Source of the DNA: Novosphingobium sp. HII-3 | Lineage (GTDB): Bacteria; Pseudomonadota; Alphaproteobacteria; Sphingomonadales; Sphingomonadaceae | Reading direction: 5' to 3' | NCBI RefSeq assembly: GCF_002916655.1 | Contig: NZ_PPSM01000005.1 | Location: forward strand, 25,804 to 89,803 | DNA: 64,000 nucleotides | Part shown: one piece after another, positions 27,229 to 36,544 of the stretch | Layout: the number at the start of each line of letters is the position of its first letter | Position numbering within the stretch: the stretch's first letter is position 1 | Notes under the pieces: model-generated | The model's database searches: none | The model's input: the letters and a program-made list of their open reading frames with translations, nothing else | Told to the model about the DNA's origin: nothing | Translations under genes and position numbers: made by a program

Positions 27229-28260
27229 TCAGGCGGCGATCGGCGCGCCGGCGCGGTTGGTCAGCGCGGCTTCGCTTTCGGCCATGAGGGCGGCGATGAT
27301 ATCCGTGACCGGCTCTTCCTTGCTGACCATGCCGACCGATTGTCCGGCCATGATCGAGCCGCTCTCCACGTCGCCGTCGATGACCGCGCGACGCAGGGCT
27401 CCGGCCCAGAAATGCTCGATCTGAAGCTGCGCCTCGCCCATGTCGACCTCACCGGCGTCGAGGCGGCGCGCCACCTCGATCTGCTTGGCGGTGAACTCCT
27501 CGGTGCCCTTGTTCTTGAGCGCGCGGACGGGAATCACCGGCAGGCGGGGGTCGACCTGCACCGAGGCGATGGCATCCCGCGCGGAGGCACGGAAGAACGC
27601 CTTCTTGAAATCGGGATGCGCGATCGATTCACTGGCGCAGGCAAAGCGGGTGCCGAGTTGCACGCCGGCCGCGCCCATCTCCAGGTAACCTGCCATCGCT
27701 TCGCCGCGGCCGATGCCGCCGGCCACGAACACCAGATGATCCGCCGCAAGGCTCGGCAGGATTTCCTGCGCGAGGACGGACGTGGACACGGGGCCGATGT
27801 GGCCGCCCGCTTCCATGCCCTCGATCACAAGCGCGTCCGCGCCGGAGCGCAGCAGCTTCTTGCCGAGCGCCAGCGTGGGCGCAAAGCAGATGACCTTGGC
27901 ACCATGCGCCTTGATCGCCTCGACACTGCCCTTGGGCGGGATACCGCCAGCCAGCACGACATGCGTGACGCCGTGCTTTGCGCAGACATCGATAAGATCG
28001 AACAACTGCGGGTGCATGGTGATGAGGTTCACGCCGAAGGGCTTGGACGTCAGCGCCTTGGTGGCGGCGATTTCCGTGTCCAGAAGCGCAGGCGTCATCG
28101 CGCCGCAGGCGATCACACCGAAGCCGCCCGCGTTACTGATCGCCGAAACGAGATTGCGTTCGGACACCCACGACATCGCGCCGCACAGGATCGCGGTCTC
28201 GCTACCGAGGAATTCGCAGCCACGCGCCATCAGCGCTGAAGTCTTGGTGTTGGCGGTCAT
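27229..28260 (-). CDS. Nitronate monooxygenase (2-nitropropane dioxygenase-like)
   Basis: A 343-residue FMN-binding TIM-barrel enzyme. '[31 protein letters not shown]', '[16 protein letters not shown]' (phosphate and FMN contacts) and '[30 protein letters not shown]' are the characteristic segments. The family oxidises nitronates, and some members are FabK-like enoyl-ACP reductases, so the exact reaction is open. ATGs occur at 28272 and 28260. I chose 28260, which has GGGAACG upstream. It is divergent from the CoA-transferase gene. Confidence 0.85.
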   Translation of the reverse strand: MTANTKTSALMARGCEFLGSETAILCGAMSWVSERNLVSAISNAGGFGVIACGAMTPALLDTEIAATKALTSKPFGVNLITMHPQLFDLIDVCAKHGVTHVVLAGGIPPKGSVEAIKAHGAKVICFAPTLALGKKLLRSGADALVIEGMEAGGHIGPVSTSVLAQEILPSLAADHLVFVAGGIGRGEAMAGYLEMGAAGVQLGTRFACASESIAHPDFKKAFFRASARDAIASVQVDPRLPVIPVRALKNKGTEEFTAKQIEVARRLDAGEVDMGEAQLQIEHFWAGALRRAVIDGDVESGSIMAGQSVGMVSKEEPVTDIIAALMAESEAALTNRAGAPIAA

Positions 28261-28484
28261 TGACGTTCCCATGCCCCGGATTTTTCGACAGCCGTGCGCC
28301 ATACGGGTCGAAGCGGCCCCAGACAAGCGGCCAGAAAGGGCAGACGTTGGATGAGCCCGCCGGACCATCGCCGCCCGGCTTGACGAGTGACCGTTGGAGC
28401 GGCTCGATTGCACGCACTGCACTTGCCTCGACGGCGCCCCCCGGCAAACCTGCGCGGAGGATAAGGCAATGCCGGGAGTTGATG

Positions 28485-29780
28485 ATGAACGCGAAGCAGA
28501 TCTATGCCGACAGGCTCATGAGTGCGGACGAAGCGGTCCGCCTCGTCAGGAGCGGCAGCGATCTTGCCCTTGGCATGGCGGTGGCGGAGCCCCCCGCCCT
28601 CCTTGCAGCTCTCGCCCGCCGTGCAGAGGCAGGCGACGTGCAGGACCTGCGGGTGTGGTACCTGCTTTCGCAGGCGCACGCCGGATCGACCATCCTGCGA
28701 CGCGACCGGCTTGGGGCCATCCAGCCACGGTGCGTCTTCATGAGCGGGGTGGAACGCGCCCTCGTCGCTGCCGACCCTTCGGCCGAAGCGCTGATCGACT
28801 TCGTGCCCTGCGCCTTCAGCGGATCACCCCGCCTCCTGCGCGACGAACTGGCGCTCGACAGCTGCATCCTCACTGTTTCACCCATGGACGAGAACGGATA
28901 CTTCAGCTTCGGCGTCGCGAACGACTACACCTCCGTTGCCGCTCACTGCGCGCGCACCGTCATTGTCGAGGTCAACCCTGCGATGCCGCGCGTCGCCTGT
29001 TCGACGCCGCTTCACATCTCGCAGGTCAGCGCGGTGGTGGAAAACCGGGCAGCACTGCTGTCCTTCGGCGAACAGGGCATGTCGGCCGAGGATGAGACGA
29101 TCGCCGGCTATATCGCGGAACTGGTGGACGACGGCGCCTGCCTGCAGATGGGCATCGGCAACCTGCCCGCTGCGGTCTGCCGCCTCATCGGCAACCGCGC
29201 GGAGCTGGGTATTCATACGGAACTGCTGACCCCCTCGCTGGCCGGGCTGGTGCACTCGGGCGCCGTCACCAACCGGCGCAAGGCGACGCATCCCGGGCGC
29301 AGCGTCTTCACCTTCGCCATGGGGGACGAGCCGTTCTACCGCTGGATGGACGGGAACGCGCAGCTCTATTCGCTCCCGGTCGACATCGTGAACGACCCGG
29401 CGGAAATCGGCCGCAACGATCATGTCGTATCCGTGAACGCCACCATCCAGGTGGACCTGCAGGGCGCCTGCAACTCGGAGTTCATGGCGGGACGGCAGCA
29501 TTCCGCCGCAGGCGGCCAGCTCGATTTCGTGCGAGGAGCCAATGCGTCGCGCCATGGGGTGTCAGTGATCGCCTGCCGGTCCACCGCACGCGGCGGCACC
29601 GTCAGCCGGATCGTCCCGCGCCTCGACGGACCGGTGACCACGCCGCGCAACGACGTCCACTGGGTCGTCACCGAACACGGCGCGGCGAACCTGCGCGGCA
29701 AGTCCCTGCGGGAGCGCGCCGACCTTCTCATCGGCCTTGCCGACCCGAAGTTCCGGGACGAACTGGCGAGAGCGCTCTGA
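28485..29780 (+). CDS. Acetyl-CoA hydrolase / 4-hydroxybutyrate CoA-transferase family protein
   Basis: A 431-residue class I CoA-transferase. It has an N-terminal half with 'RSGSDLALGMAVAEPPALLAAL' and 'SPMDENGYFSFG'. The C-terminal half has 'DGACLQMGIGNLPAAVC', then 'GIHTELLTPSLAGL', where Glu246 is the likely nucleophile that forms the glutamyl-CoA intermediate, and 'VVTEHGAANLRGKS'. The acyl partners are unknown; acetate, 4-hydroxybutyrate or another short acid are possible. Two ATGs lie at 28482 and 28485. The second is better spaced from GGGAG. It is followed by a strong bidirectional terminator. Confidence 0.88.
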   Translation: MNAKQIYADRLMSADEAVRLVRSGSDLALGMAVAEPPALLAALARRAEAGDVQDLRVWYLLSQAHAGSTILRRDRLGAIQPRCVFMSGVERALVAADPSAEALIDFVPCAFSGSPRLLRDELALDSCILTVSPMDENGYFSFGVANDYTSVAAHCARTVIVEVNPAMPRVACSTPLHISQVSAVVENRAALLSFGEQGMSAEDETIAGYIAELVDDGACLQMGIGNLPAAVCRLIGNRAELGIHTELLTPSLAGLVHSGAVTNRRKATHPGRSVFTFAMGDEPFYRWMDGNAQLYSLPVDIVNDPAEIGRNDHVVSVNATIQVDLQGACNSEFMAGRQHSAAGGQLDFVRGANASRHGVSVIACRSTARGGTVSRIVPRLDGPVTTPRNDVHWVVTEHGAANLRGKSLRERADLLIGLADPKFRDELARAL

Positions 29781-29787
29781 AAACGCG

Positions 29788-29816
29788 AAAAGGCGGCGCT
29801 CGGCGCGCCGCCTTTT
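29788..29816. terminator. Bidirectional intrinsic terminator
   Basis: AAAAGGCGGCGC (29788-29799) pairs with GCGCCGCCTTTT (29805-29816) around a five-base loop. It lies between the convergent CoA-transferase and lysC genes and has T-runs in both directions. Confidence 0.85.
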
Positions 29817-29843
29817 CCTGATGTCCCGGCAGGAGCGCTGCGA

Positions 29844-31103
29844 TCAGGCGGCGGCGTCCAGCCCATAGGCGGTGTGCAACACGCGCACGGCCAGTTCGGT
29901 CTCGTCCGTGTCGATCAGGACCGAAACCTTGATCTCGCTGGTCGAGATGGCGATGATGTTGATGCCGCGATCGGCAAGCGTCTTGAACATGGTGCTCGCC
30001 ACGCCCGCGTGGCTGCGCATGCCCACGCCCACGACGCTGATCTTCGCCACTGTACCGTCGGCGATGAGGCGGTAGTAGCCGATCACTTCCTTGCGTTCTT
30101 CCAGCAGCGCCTGGGCGCGCACGAGGTCGGCCTGAGGCACGGTGAAGGTGACGTCCGTCTCGCCCTTGTCCTTGGCGACGTTCTGGATGATCATGTCGAC
30201 GTTGATGTTCGATTCCGCCAGCGGAGCGAAGATCGACGCCACCGCGCCCGGACGGTCAGGCACGCGGGTCAGGGTGACCTTGGCCTCGTTCTTGTCGGCG
30301 GCGATGCCGGTGATGAGCTGGCGTTCCATATCGCTTCCTTCAAGTTCTTCGTCGCTGACGATCAGGGTTCCAGGGATGGTGTCGGCGGCAGGCGCGCCCT
30401 CGTCGATGAACGAGGAAAGCACCTGCACCCGCACGTTCTCCTTCATGGCGAGGGAGACCGAGCGGGTCTGCAGCACCTTGGAGCCGACCGAGGCCAGCTC
30501 GAGCATTTCCTCATACGTCACGAGCGGCAGCTTGCGCGCCTTGGCGACGATGCGCGGGTCAGTGGTGTAGACGCCATCGACGTCGGTGTAGATGTCGCAG
30601 CGATCCGCCTTCACCGCCGCCGCCACGGCCACGGCCGAGGTGTCCGAGCCGCCACGGCCAAGCGTGGTCACCCGGCCTTCGGGCGAAACGCCCTGGAAGC
30701 CGGGGATGACCGCGATCTCGCCCGCCTGCATGGAAGCGATCAGGGCATCCGCATCGATCTCCTCGATTCGGGCCTTGGCGTGTGCGTCGTCGGTCTTGAT
30801 CGGCACCTGCCAGCCGAGCCAGGACCGCGCCTTGCAGCCCATCGCCTGCAACGTCAACGCCAGGAGACCGGAGGTCACCTGTTCGCCGGATGCGACGACG
30901 ACGTCATATTCGGCGGGATCGTAAAGCGCGTTGGCTTCCCGGCAGAAGTTCACCAGGCGATCCGTCTCGCCGGCCATGGCGGAAACGACCACCGCCACTT
31001 CATGCCCGGCTTCCTGCTGGCGTTTGACGATGCCCGCCACGCGCCGGATGCGCTCGGTGCCGGCCATGGAAGTGCCGCCGAATTTCATCACGATACGTGC
31101 CAA
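29844..31103 (-). CDS. lysC: Aspartate kinase
   Basis: A 419-residue kinase making aspartyl phosphate, the first step to lysine, methionine, threonine and diaminopimelate. The N-terminal 'RIVMKFGGTSM' is the ATP-binding motif. 'VASGEQVTSGLLAL' and 'GRGGSDTSAVAVAAAVKAD' belong to the kinase domain. Two C-terminal ACT domains (from about 265) bind feedback inhibitors. I chose the TTG at 31103 because it gives the standard 'MARIVMKFGGTSM' start with GGGGAG ten bases upstream; the ATG at 31124 has no ribosome site. It is divergent from ubiG. Confidence 0.94.
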   Translation of the reverse strand: MARIVMKFGGTSMAGTERIRRVAGIVKRQQEAGHEVAVVVSAMAGETDRLVNFCREANALYDPAEYDVVVASGEQVTSGLLALTLQAMGCKARSWLGWQVPIKTDDAHAKARIEEIDADALIASMQAGEIAVIPGFQGVSPEGRVTTLGRGGSDTSAVAVAAAVKADRCDIYTDVDGVYTTDPRIVAKARKLPLVTYEEMLELASVGSKVLQTRSVSLAMKENVRVQVLSSFIDEGAPAADTIPGTLIVSDEELEGSDMERQLITGIAADKNEAKVTLTRVPDRPGAVASIFAPLAESNINVDMIIQNVAKDKGETDVTFTVPQADLVRAQALLEERKEVIGYYRLIADGTVAKISVVGVGMRSHAGVASTMFKTLADRGINIIAISTSEIKVSVLIDTDETELAVRVLHTAYGLDAAA

Positions 31104-31185
31104 GGCGCCGTTGCTCCCCTGCATAAATACCCGGGCGACATGCGCGGGTGTGGATAAGAGTCGGCGGCGCTGTTAGGGGGGGATC

Positions 31186-31935
31186 ATGGACAATGCAACT
31201 GCCTCGATGCCTGCTTCCGGCGCAACAATCGATCCCAAGGAGGCCGCTCACTTCGGCGCCCTGGCCGCAGAGTGGTGGGATCCCGCCGGTTCCTCCGCGA
31301 TGCTCCACAAGCTCAATCCGGTACGACTGGCCTTCATCCGTGAGGCGATCGACCTGCATTTCAGCCAGGATTCGCGCGCGCTGAAGCCTCTGGCCGGAAA
31401 GACCGCGCTCGATGCCGGGTGTGGTGCGGGCCTGCTGTGCGAACCCCTGGCGCGCATGGGCGCAGCCGTGACCGGCGTCGATGCCGCGCCGGAAAACATT
31501 GCCGCCGCCCGCGCCCATGCCGACGCGATGGGTCTGCCGATCAGCTACCGGGCGGGGGAGCTGGGAACGCTGGGCCTCGCAAACTTCGATCTCGTCTGTT
31601 CGCTGGAGGTGGTCGAGCATGTGACGGACAAGGCCGCCTTCATGAGCCAGCTTGCCGCAGCGCTCGCTCCGGATGGTCTGATGATTCTCTCCTGCCCCAA
31701 CCGCACCGCCCGCTCGCGCCTGCTTCTGGTGGAGGCAGCCGAGCGGCTCGGCCATGTGCCGCGCGGGACCCATGACTGGACCCAGTTCGTGACGCCGTCG
31801 GAACTGCAGGATCTGGCCAGCAGGGCCGGCCTGGAACTCGGCACCCCGCGCGGTATCGCCTGGTCGCCGCTCAAAGGCCTCCACCTCTCCGACGATCTCT
31901 CGCTCAACTTCATCGTCACCGCCCGCAAGCGCTGA
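31186..31935 (+). CDS. ubiG: Ubiquinone biosynthesis O-methyltransferase
   Basis: A 249-residue SAM-dependent methyltransferase that performs both O-methylations of the ubiquinone head group. It starts with 'TIDPKEAAHFGALAAEWWDP' and contains 'PLAGKTALDAGCGAGLLCEPLARMGAAVTGVD', the SAM-binding glycine-rich loop, and 'VCSLEVVEHV'. 'PRGTHDWTQFVTPSEL' is characteristic of UbiG. The ATG at 31186 is preceded by AGGGGGGAT. It is divergent from lysC, with 82 bases between. Confidence 0.93.
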   Translation: MDNATASMPASGATIDPKEAAHFGALAAEWWDPAGSSAMLHKLNPVRLAFIREAIDLHFSQDSRALKPLAGKTALDAGCGAGLLCEPLARMGAAVTGVDAAPENIAAARAHADAMGLPISYRAGELGTLGLANFDLVCSLEVVEHVTDKAAFMSQLAAALAPDGLMILSCPNRTARSRLLLVEAAERLGHVPRGTHDWTQFVTPSELQDLASRAGLELGTPRGIAWSPLKGLHLSDDLSLNFIVTARKR

Positions 31936-32027
31936 GACCGGCGGGCGGACGAGACGGACGTACCCACGCGGGAATTCCCTCGCCGCCCGGATGCCGGAAC
32001 ATTCCCTCCCGGAAGAGGGAGAGCAAG

Positions 32028-33077
32028 ATGGAACGGCTGCGCGTCATTCAGTGGACCACCGGCAAGGTCGGCAAGCACGCCCTTCGCGCGATCCTCGACG
32101 ATCCCCGGCTGGAACTGGTGGGGTGCTTCGCCTGGTCGGATGACAAGAACGGCCAGGATGCCGGGGCACTGTGCGGACGACCGGACACCGGCATCCTTGC
32201 CACCAACGATGTCGAAACCCTTCTCGCGCTGGGCGCCGACACCATCCTCTACACGCCGTTCGAAGCCGATCTCGATCAGGCCGTGCGACTGCTGGAGAGC
32301 GGCGCCGACGTGGTCTCCACCAACCTGTTCCTCAATGTCGGCGGCATCCGGGGCGAAGTGAAGGAGCGGCTCGAGGCGGCCTGCGCCAGGGGAAATTCCT
32401 CGCTGTACATCACCGGCATCAATCCCGGCTGGATCAACTCCGTCACCGCCAGCCTGACTGCGATCTGCCGCGATGTGCGTTCCGTTTCCCTCACCGAATC
32501 AGCGGACTGTTCCGTCTACGAATCCGTGGAGACCTGGGGCTTCCTCGGCATCGGAGAGCCGGGGGGCATGACGCCGCAACTGGCGGAACGGGCGCAGGCC
32601 TGGCTGATCCTCTTTCGCGACGCTGTCGAACGCATCGGTGCCGCCCTTGACCTGACCTTCGACGACATCGAGTTCTTCTGCGAGTACGCCACCGCTGCGG
32701 AGAACGTCGACCTTGGCTGGATGCGGATGGACAAGGGCACCAACGCCGCCCTGCGCGGCGGCTGGCGTGGCAAGGTCGGCGGTCAAACCGTCGTGATCCT
32801 GACGGTCGTGTGGTACCTCACCCGCAATCTGGCCGAAGGCTGGGAAATCGACGACGATCAGTATCATCTCGTCGTGCAGGGTGAACCGAGCATCGACACG
32901 CGCATGCGCCTGATCCCGGAGCCGCACTGGAAGAACCACGATTGGGACATCATGACCGCCCTGCCCGCCGTCAGCGCCGTGCCGCAGATCAAGGCCTCAC
33001 CCGCTGGCGTGCTCGGGCTGCTCGACGTCGGGCTGCCGGTGGCACCCGTGGGCGAATGGAACCGCGCGCGGCGCTAG
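32028..33077 (+). CDS. Dihydrodipicolinate reductase-like NAD(P)-binding protein
   Basis: A 349-residue protein with an N-terminal Rossmann fold starting 'LRVIQWTTGKVGKHALRAILDDP'. This is the pattern of the family annotated as dihydrodipicolinate reductase N-terminal-like or diaminopentanoate/amine dehydrogenase-like proteins, common in actinobacteria and sphingomonads. 'ADTILYTPFEADLDQAVRLLESGADVV' and 'LYITGINPGWINSVTASL' support it. True DapB is shorter and has a different C-terminus, so this is not the lysine enzyme. The substrate is unknown. Its TAG stop shares three bases with the stop of the convergent kinase gene. Confidence 0.8.
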   Translation: MERLRVIQWTTGKVGKHALRAILDDPRLELVGCFAWSDDKNGQDAGALCGRPDTGILATNDVETLLALGADTILYTPFEADLDQAVRLLESGADVVSTNLFLNVGGIRGEVKERLEAACARGNSSLYITGINPGWINSVTASLTAICRDVRSVSLTESADCSVYESVETWGFLGIGEPGGMTPQLAERAQAWLILFRDAVERIGAALDLTFDDIEFFCEYATAAENVDLGWMRMDKGTNAALRGGWRGKVGGQTVVILTVVWYLTRNLAEGWEIDDDQYHLVVQGEPSIDTRMRLIPEPHWKNHDWDIMTALPAVSAVPQIKASPAGVLGLLDVGLPVAPVGEWNRARR

Positions 33078-33583
33078 GCGAGCAGAAGGTCTATCGCGCC
33101 AAGCGCCATCGTCTCGCGCTCCTGCCAGGAACCGGAAACCCGCACGAACGGTACACCGGCTCGCAGCAGCATCTCTTCGCTGAGCGCGGCGAAACGGCGG
33201 CGCTCCATGTCCTCGCCGAAAAAGCGGGTACCATCCTCGCACCAGGGCACATCCGGTTCGAACAGCAGGTAGAGATCGGCCTTCGGATACGAAAGGAGCG
33301 TATCGGGAACTTCGCCGAACAGCATCTGCGCCCAGGCGGCCGTCATGAGCTGGTCGGTATCGAGCACGAGCAGCGGCGGCTGCTCGGCCATGGCGCGCCG
33401 ATTGGCCCGCGCCTGCCCCTCCGCGATGACGAGAAGATCGACCATCGAGAGGTCGGTGCCACGCTCCTCGCAATAGGCGCGGCCGTACTCCGGCACGAAG
33501 GGCCAACCGCGCAGCGTCAGCAGGCGCTCGCACAAGACTGACTTGCCCGTGCTTTCCGCGCCGTGCAGGCACACTGTCTTCAT
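33074..33583 (-). CDS. NadR-type nicotinamide riboside kinase-like ATPase
   Basis: A 169-residue P-loop kinase. It starts 'MKTVCLHGAESTGKSVLCERLL' with Walker A 'GAESTGKS', followed by 'VPEYGRAYCEERG' and 'LLVLDTDQLMTAAWAQMLFG', the elements of the ribosylnicotinamide kinase domain of NadR. The helix-turn-helix and adenylyltransferase parts of full NadR are absent. Its ATG overlaps the end of pnuC by four bases (ATGA), so the kinase most likely traps nicotinamide riboside imported by PnuC as NMN. The ctag at its end is shared with the convergent gene. Confidence 0.85.
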   Translation of the reverse strand: MKTVCLHGAESTGKSVLCERLLTLRGWPFVPEYGRAYCEERGTDLSMVDLLVIAEGQARANRRAMAEQPPLLVLDTDQLMTAAWAQMLFGEVPDTLLSYPKADLYLLFEPDVPWCEDGTRFFGEDMERRRFAALSEEMLLRAGVPFVRVSGSWQERETMALGAIDLLLA

Positions 33584-34143
33584 CCCGGTTTCCTCGCGGC
33601 GGAGATCCATTCCCGCAGACCCTGCACGGACATCAGAAGCATCACCAGATAAAGCCCCGAAGTCGGCCACAGGCCCTTGCTCACATAAACGGCGATGGAC
33701 GCCACATCGATGAGAATCCACAGCACCCAATTCTCAATACGGCGAAAGGCCAGCAGGATCTGCGCCGCGATGCTGGCGCCTGCGATCGCGGCGTCGGCAT
33801 AGGGCAGCGACGCGTCGGTGAAGCGGTGCATCACCCATCCCAGGTTCAGCGCCAGCGCTGCGGTCGCCGTTGCCCAGACGAGGCGGCTGAAGTTCCCGAG
33901 CCAACGGACCGGCACCTGCGTGTCGCCTCCGCCGGCCCGGACCCACAGCACCCAGCCCCAGGCCTGCGCGGCGAAGAAGAAGCCCTGCAGCCCGGCCTCG
34001 GCGTAGAGCTTCGCCTCGAAGAACACGAGGGCGTAAAGCGCGACCATCGCCATGCCGAACGGGTAGTTCCAGACACTGCGGCGTACCAGCAGGGCGATGT
34101 TGGCAAGGCCGAGCAGCGCCGCCGCCCATTCGACAAGGTTCAT
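33580..34143 (-). CDS. pnuC: Nicotinamide riboside transporter PnuC
   Basis: A 187-residue inner-membrane protein with about seven helices. 'WNYPFGMAMVALYALVFFEAKLYAEAGLQ', 'QAWGWVLW' and 'VLWILIDVASIAVYVSKGLW' are PnuC signatures, including the Trp and Asn/Asp residues that line the riboside site. It moves nicotinamide riboside (or a related vitamin) down its gradient, with trapping by the downstream kinase. Starts at ATG 34143. It forms an operon with the NadR-type kinase; the ArsC-like gene lies 26 bases upstream on the same strand. Confidence 0.92.
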   Translation of the reverse strand: MNLVEWAAALLGLANIALLVRRSVWNYPFGMAMVALYALVFFEAKLYAEAGLQGFFFAAQAWGWVLWVRAGGGDTQVPVRWLGNFSRLVWATATAALALNLGWVMHRFTDASLPYADAAIAGASIAAQILLAFRRIENWVLWILIDVASIAVYVSKGLWPTSGLYLVMLLMSVQGLREWISAARKPG

Positions 34144-34169
34144 GAAGCCTGCCCCGCGTCAGCCGCCGA

Positions 34170-34517
34170 TCACGCCAGCGCCGCAGCCCATTCCGGCTCC
34201 CTGAATCCCACCAGCAGCCCGCCCGGATGCTCCACGAGCGGGCGCTTTATCGTGCTCGGGTGCGCGACCATGATCGCGACGGCCCTGGCGGCATCGAGGT
34301 CCTGCTTCTCTTCCTCCGGCAGCTTCCTGAAGGTGGTGCCCGCCCGGTTCAGCAGCGTTTCCCAGCCAACGTCGGCCACCCACGCCTCAAGCCGCGCGGC
34401 ATCGGCGCCTTCCTTCTTGTAGTCGTGGAAGGTGTAGTCGGCGTCCCGGGCCTCCAGCCACTTGCGGGCCTTCTTCACCGTGTCGCAATTGGGGATGCCG
34501 TAGAAGTGAAGGCTCAC
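34170..34517 (-). CDS. ArsC/Spx family protein (YffB-like)
   Basis: A 115-residue thioredoxin-fold protein of the arsenate reductase-like family: 'HFYGIPNCDTVKKARKWLEA' with the single Cys of the Cx3K motif, then 'VGWETLLNRAGTTFRKLP' and 'PSTIKRPLVEHPGGLLVGF'. The arrangement is nearer to YffB/Spx proteins than to arsenate-detoxifying ArsC. The start is GTG at 34517, which gives the family N-terminus; the frame is open to another GTG at 34562. It precedes pnuC on the same strand. Confidence 0.85.
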   Translation of the reverse strand: MSLHFYGIPNCDTVKKARKWLEARDADYTFHDYKKEGADAARLEAWVADVGWETLLNRAGTTFRKLPEEEKQDLDAARAVAIMVAHPSTIKRPLVEHPGGLLVGFREPEWAAALA

Positions 34518-34749
34518 GATTCTGTGTCTCTCTCGCTGTGATGCACGCGTCGTCTGTTGCACAGGAGGACGGCCTTGACCTGCGCCTCGGCACCGGCCGG
34601 TACGCGGCGGTGCCTATGTCACCGCGCTTGGGGTTGCGGAAGACCTCCAGGAACATGGTCGCGCTCATGGACCTTCGCAGTCGCTTCCGCAAGCATGTGG
34701 CACGCCGCGCATTCTGGACAATCGGAAGATTGCGCGCCAAGGCGCAGGC

Positions 34750-35829
34750 ATGAGCGTGAACACTTTCGGCCGCCTTCTGCGATTCACCACCTGGGGCGAG
34801 AGCCACGGACCGGCGATCGGTGCCGTCGTCGACGGGTGCCCCCCCGGCCTGGCGATTGACGAAAGCGTGATTCAGCCATTCCTTGATGCGCGCCGTCCTG
34901 GCCAGTCGAAATTCACGACCCAGCGTCAGGAGCCGGACCAGGTCCGTATCCTCTCCGGCGTCTTCGAAGGGCGCACGACCGGCACGCCGATCAGCCTCAT
35001 GATCGAGAACGTCGACCAGCGGTCGAAGGACTACTCGGAAGTCGCGGTCGCCTATCGCCCGGGTCACGCCGATTACGCCTACGACGCCAAGTACGGCTTT
35101 CGCGACTATCGCGGCGGCGGACGCTCTTCCGCGCGCGAGACCGCAAGCCGGGTGGCTGCGGGCGCAGTGGCGCGCCTCGTCATCCCAGAGGTCAGGATCG
35201 TCGCCTACGTGTCCGAGATCGGCGGCGACATGATCGATCCCGGCAAGTTCGACGAGGCGGAGATCGCCAACAACCCCTTCTTCTGCCCCGATGCCGCCGC
35301 TGCCGAGCGCTGGGAGAAGATCGTTGACGATGCGCGCAAGTCCGGCTCCTCGGTCGGTGCGGTGGTGGAATGCTACGCCAGCGGCGTCCCCGCCGGCTGG
35401 GGAGCGCCGCTCTATGCCAAGCTCGACGCCGACCTTGCAGCGGCGATGATGGGCATCAACGCGGTCAAGGGCGTGGAGATCGGCGACGGGTTCGCCGCCG
35501 CGCGCCTTTCGGGCGAGCAGAACGCCGACCCGATGCGCCCTTCCGCCGAGGCTCCTGACGGAGCGCCCGAATTCCTTGCGAACCACGCGGGCGGCATCGC
35601 AGGCGGTATTTCCACCGGCCAGCCGGTGACCTGCCGGGTCGCCTTCAAGCCCACCAGCTCGATCCTCACCCCGCAGCAAACCATCACTCGCTCCGGTGAG
35701 GCGACCGAGATGTTCACCAAGGGCCGTCACGATCCTTGCGTCGGTATCCGCGGGGTTCCCGTGGTCGAGGCAATGATGGCTCTCGTGCTGGCGGACCACA
35801 AGCTGCTTCACAGGGGCCAATGCGGGTGA
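34750..35829 (+). CDS. aroC: Chorismate synthase
   Basis: A 359-residue FMN-dependent enzyme that makes chorismate from EPSP, the end of the shikimate pathway. '[30 protein letters not shown]', '[30 protein letters not shown]' in part, and '[18 protein letters not shown]' are diagnostic, including the two active-site His (in 'ESHGP' and 'GRHDP') and the Arg-rich loop. Length is normal. The ATG at 34750 is standard. The DUF188 gene follows 31 bases downstream on the same strand. Confidence 0.97.
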   Translation: MSVNTFGRLLRFTTWGESHGPAIGAVVDGCPPGLAIDESVIQPFLDARRPGQSKFTTQRQEPDQVRILSGVFEGRTTGTPISLMIENVDQRSKDYSEVAVAYRPGHADYAYDAKYGFRDYRGGGRSSARETASRVAAGAVARLVIPEVRIVAYVSEIGGDMIDPGKFDEAEIANNPFFCPDAAAAERWEKIVDDARKSGSSVGAVVECYASGVPAGWGAPLYAKLDADLAAAMMGINAVKGVEIGDGFAAARLSGEQNADPMRPSAEAPDGAPEFLANHAGGIAGGISTGQPVTCRVAFKPTSSILTPQQTITRSGEATEMFTKGRHDPCVGIRGVPVVEAMMALVLADHKLLHRGQCG

Positions 35830-35860
35830 TCGTGCGCATGATCGCCGGGCCGGCGCAACC

Positions 35861-36325
35861 GTGAGCGCAGCCCTGCGCATCCTGATCGACGCCGACGCCT
35901 GTCCGGTGAAGGATGAGGTCTACAAGGTGGCCACGCGGCACAAGGTGCCGGTCGTCGTTGTCAGCAACAGCCCGATCCGCGTCCCTCAGGGCACTCTCGT
36001 CACCCGCAAGCTGGTGAGCGATGCTTTCGACGCCGCCGACGACTGGATCGTCGCGAACACCGATACGGGCACCGTGGTCATCACCGCCGACATTCTCCTC
36101 GCTGACCGCTGTCTGAAGCTTGGCGCAAGCGTGCTGGCACCCAACGGCAAGCCCTTCACCACCGCCTCGATCGGTGGCGCCATCGCCACACGGGCGATCA
36201 TGGCCGACCTGCGCGCCAACGGCGACGTCGTTGGCGGTCCCCCGCCCTTCTCGAAGCAGGACCGCTCCCGCTTCCTCTCCTCGCTCGACGAGATGCTGGT
36301 GAAGCTCGCCCGCCGCACGAGGTGA
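35861..36325 (+). CDS. YaiI/YqxD family protein (DUF188)
   Basis: A 154-residue protein with a NYN/PIN-like nuclease fold of unknown function. 'ILIDADACPVKDEVYKVA', 'DDWIVANTDTGTVVITADILLADRCL' and 'FSKQDRSRFLSSLDEML' match the widespread DUF188 family. The acidic residues in 'DADACP' and 'TADILLAD' would be metal ligands. The start is GTG at 35861. It follows aroC closely and may be co-transcribed. Confidence 0.9.
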   Translation: MSAALRILIDADACPVKDEVYKVATRHKVPVVVVSNSPIRVPQGTLVTRKLVSDAFDAADDWIVANTDTGTVVITADILLADRCLKLGASVLAPNGKPFTTASIGGAIATRAIMADLRANGDVVGGPPPFSKQDRSRFLSSLDEMLVKLARRTR

Positions 36326-36443
36326 ACGGCCGAGCCGGGCCGCAACCTCGCGCTGCGCTCCTGCGTCGTTCCTTCAGCGAGAACCCGCAGACGGGGGCAT
36401 TTCATCGACAGAGCCCATAAGTTGCATCCTGCGTGATCGCCAC

Positions 36444-36464
36444 ATCCGATTATGCCAATCGGAT
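36444..36464. promoter_or_regulatory. Candidate OxyR/LysR-type operator upstream of ahpC
   Basis: ATCCGATT-ATGCC-AATCGGAT is a perfect 8-base inverted repeat with a 5-base spacer, and it holds the T-N11-A pattern of LysR-type sites. It lies 80 bases before the ahpC start, just upstream of a possible -10 (TACAAA, 36473-36478). OxyR activates ahpC in many bacteria, so OxyR is the best guess. No oxyR gene is in the window. Confidence 0.5.
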
Positions 36465-36544
36465 CAAGCGGCTACAAATCCACACTCGCAGGGCCTATCT
36501 GCGTCACGTCAGTTTTAACCACCCATCTGAGGGAGATTACATCC

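Noticed and set aside
34538..34753. A 71-codon frame whose stop overlaps the aroC start (ATGA)
   Set aside because: The overlap is attractive and the end is basic, but no internal start has a good ribosome site and the first half has poor composition; coding is not supported enough.
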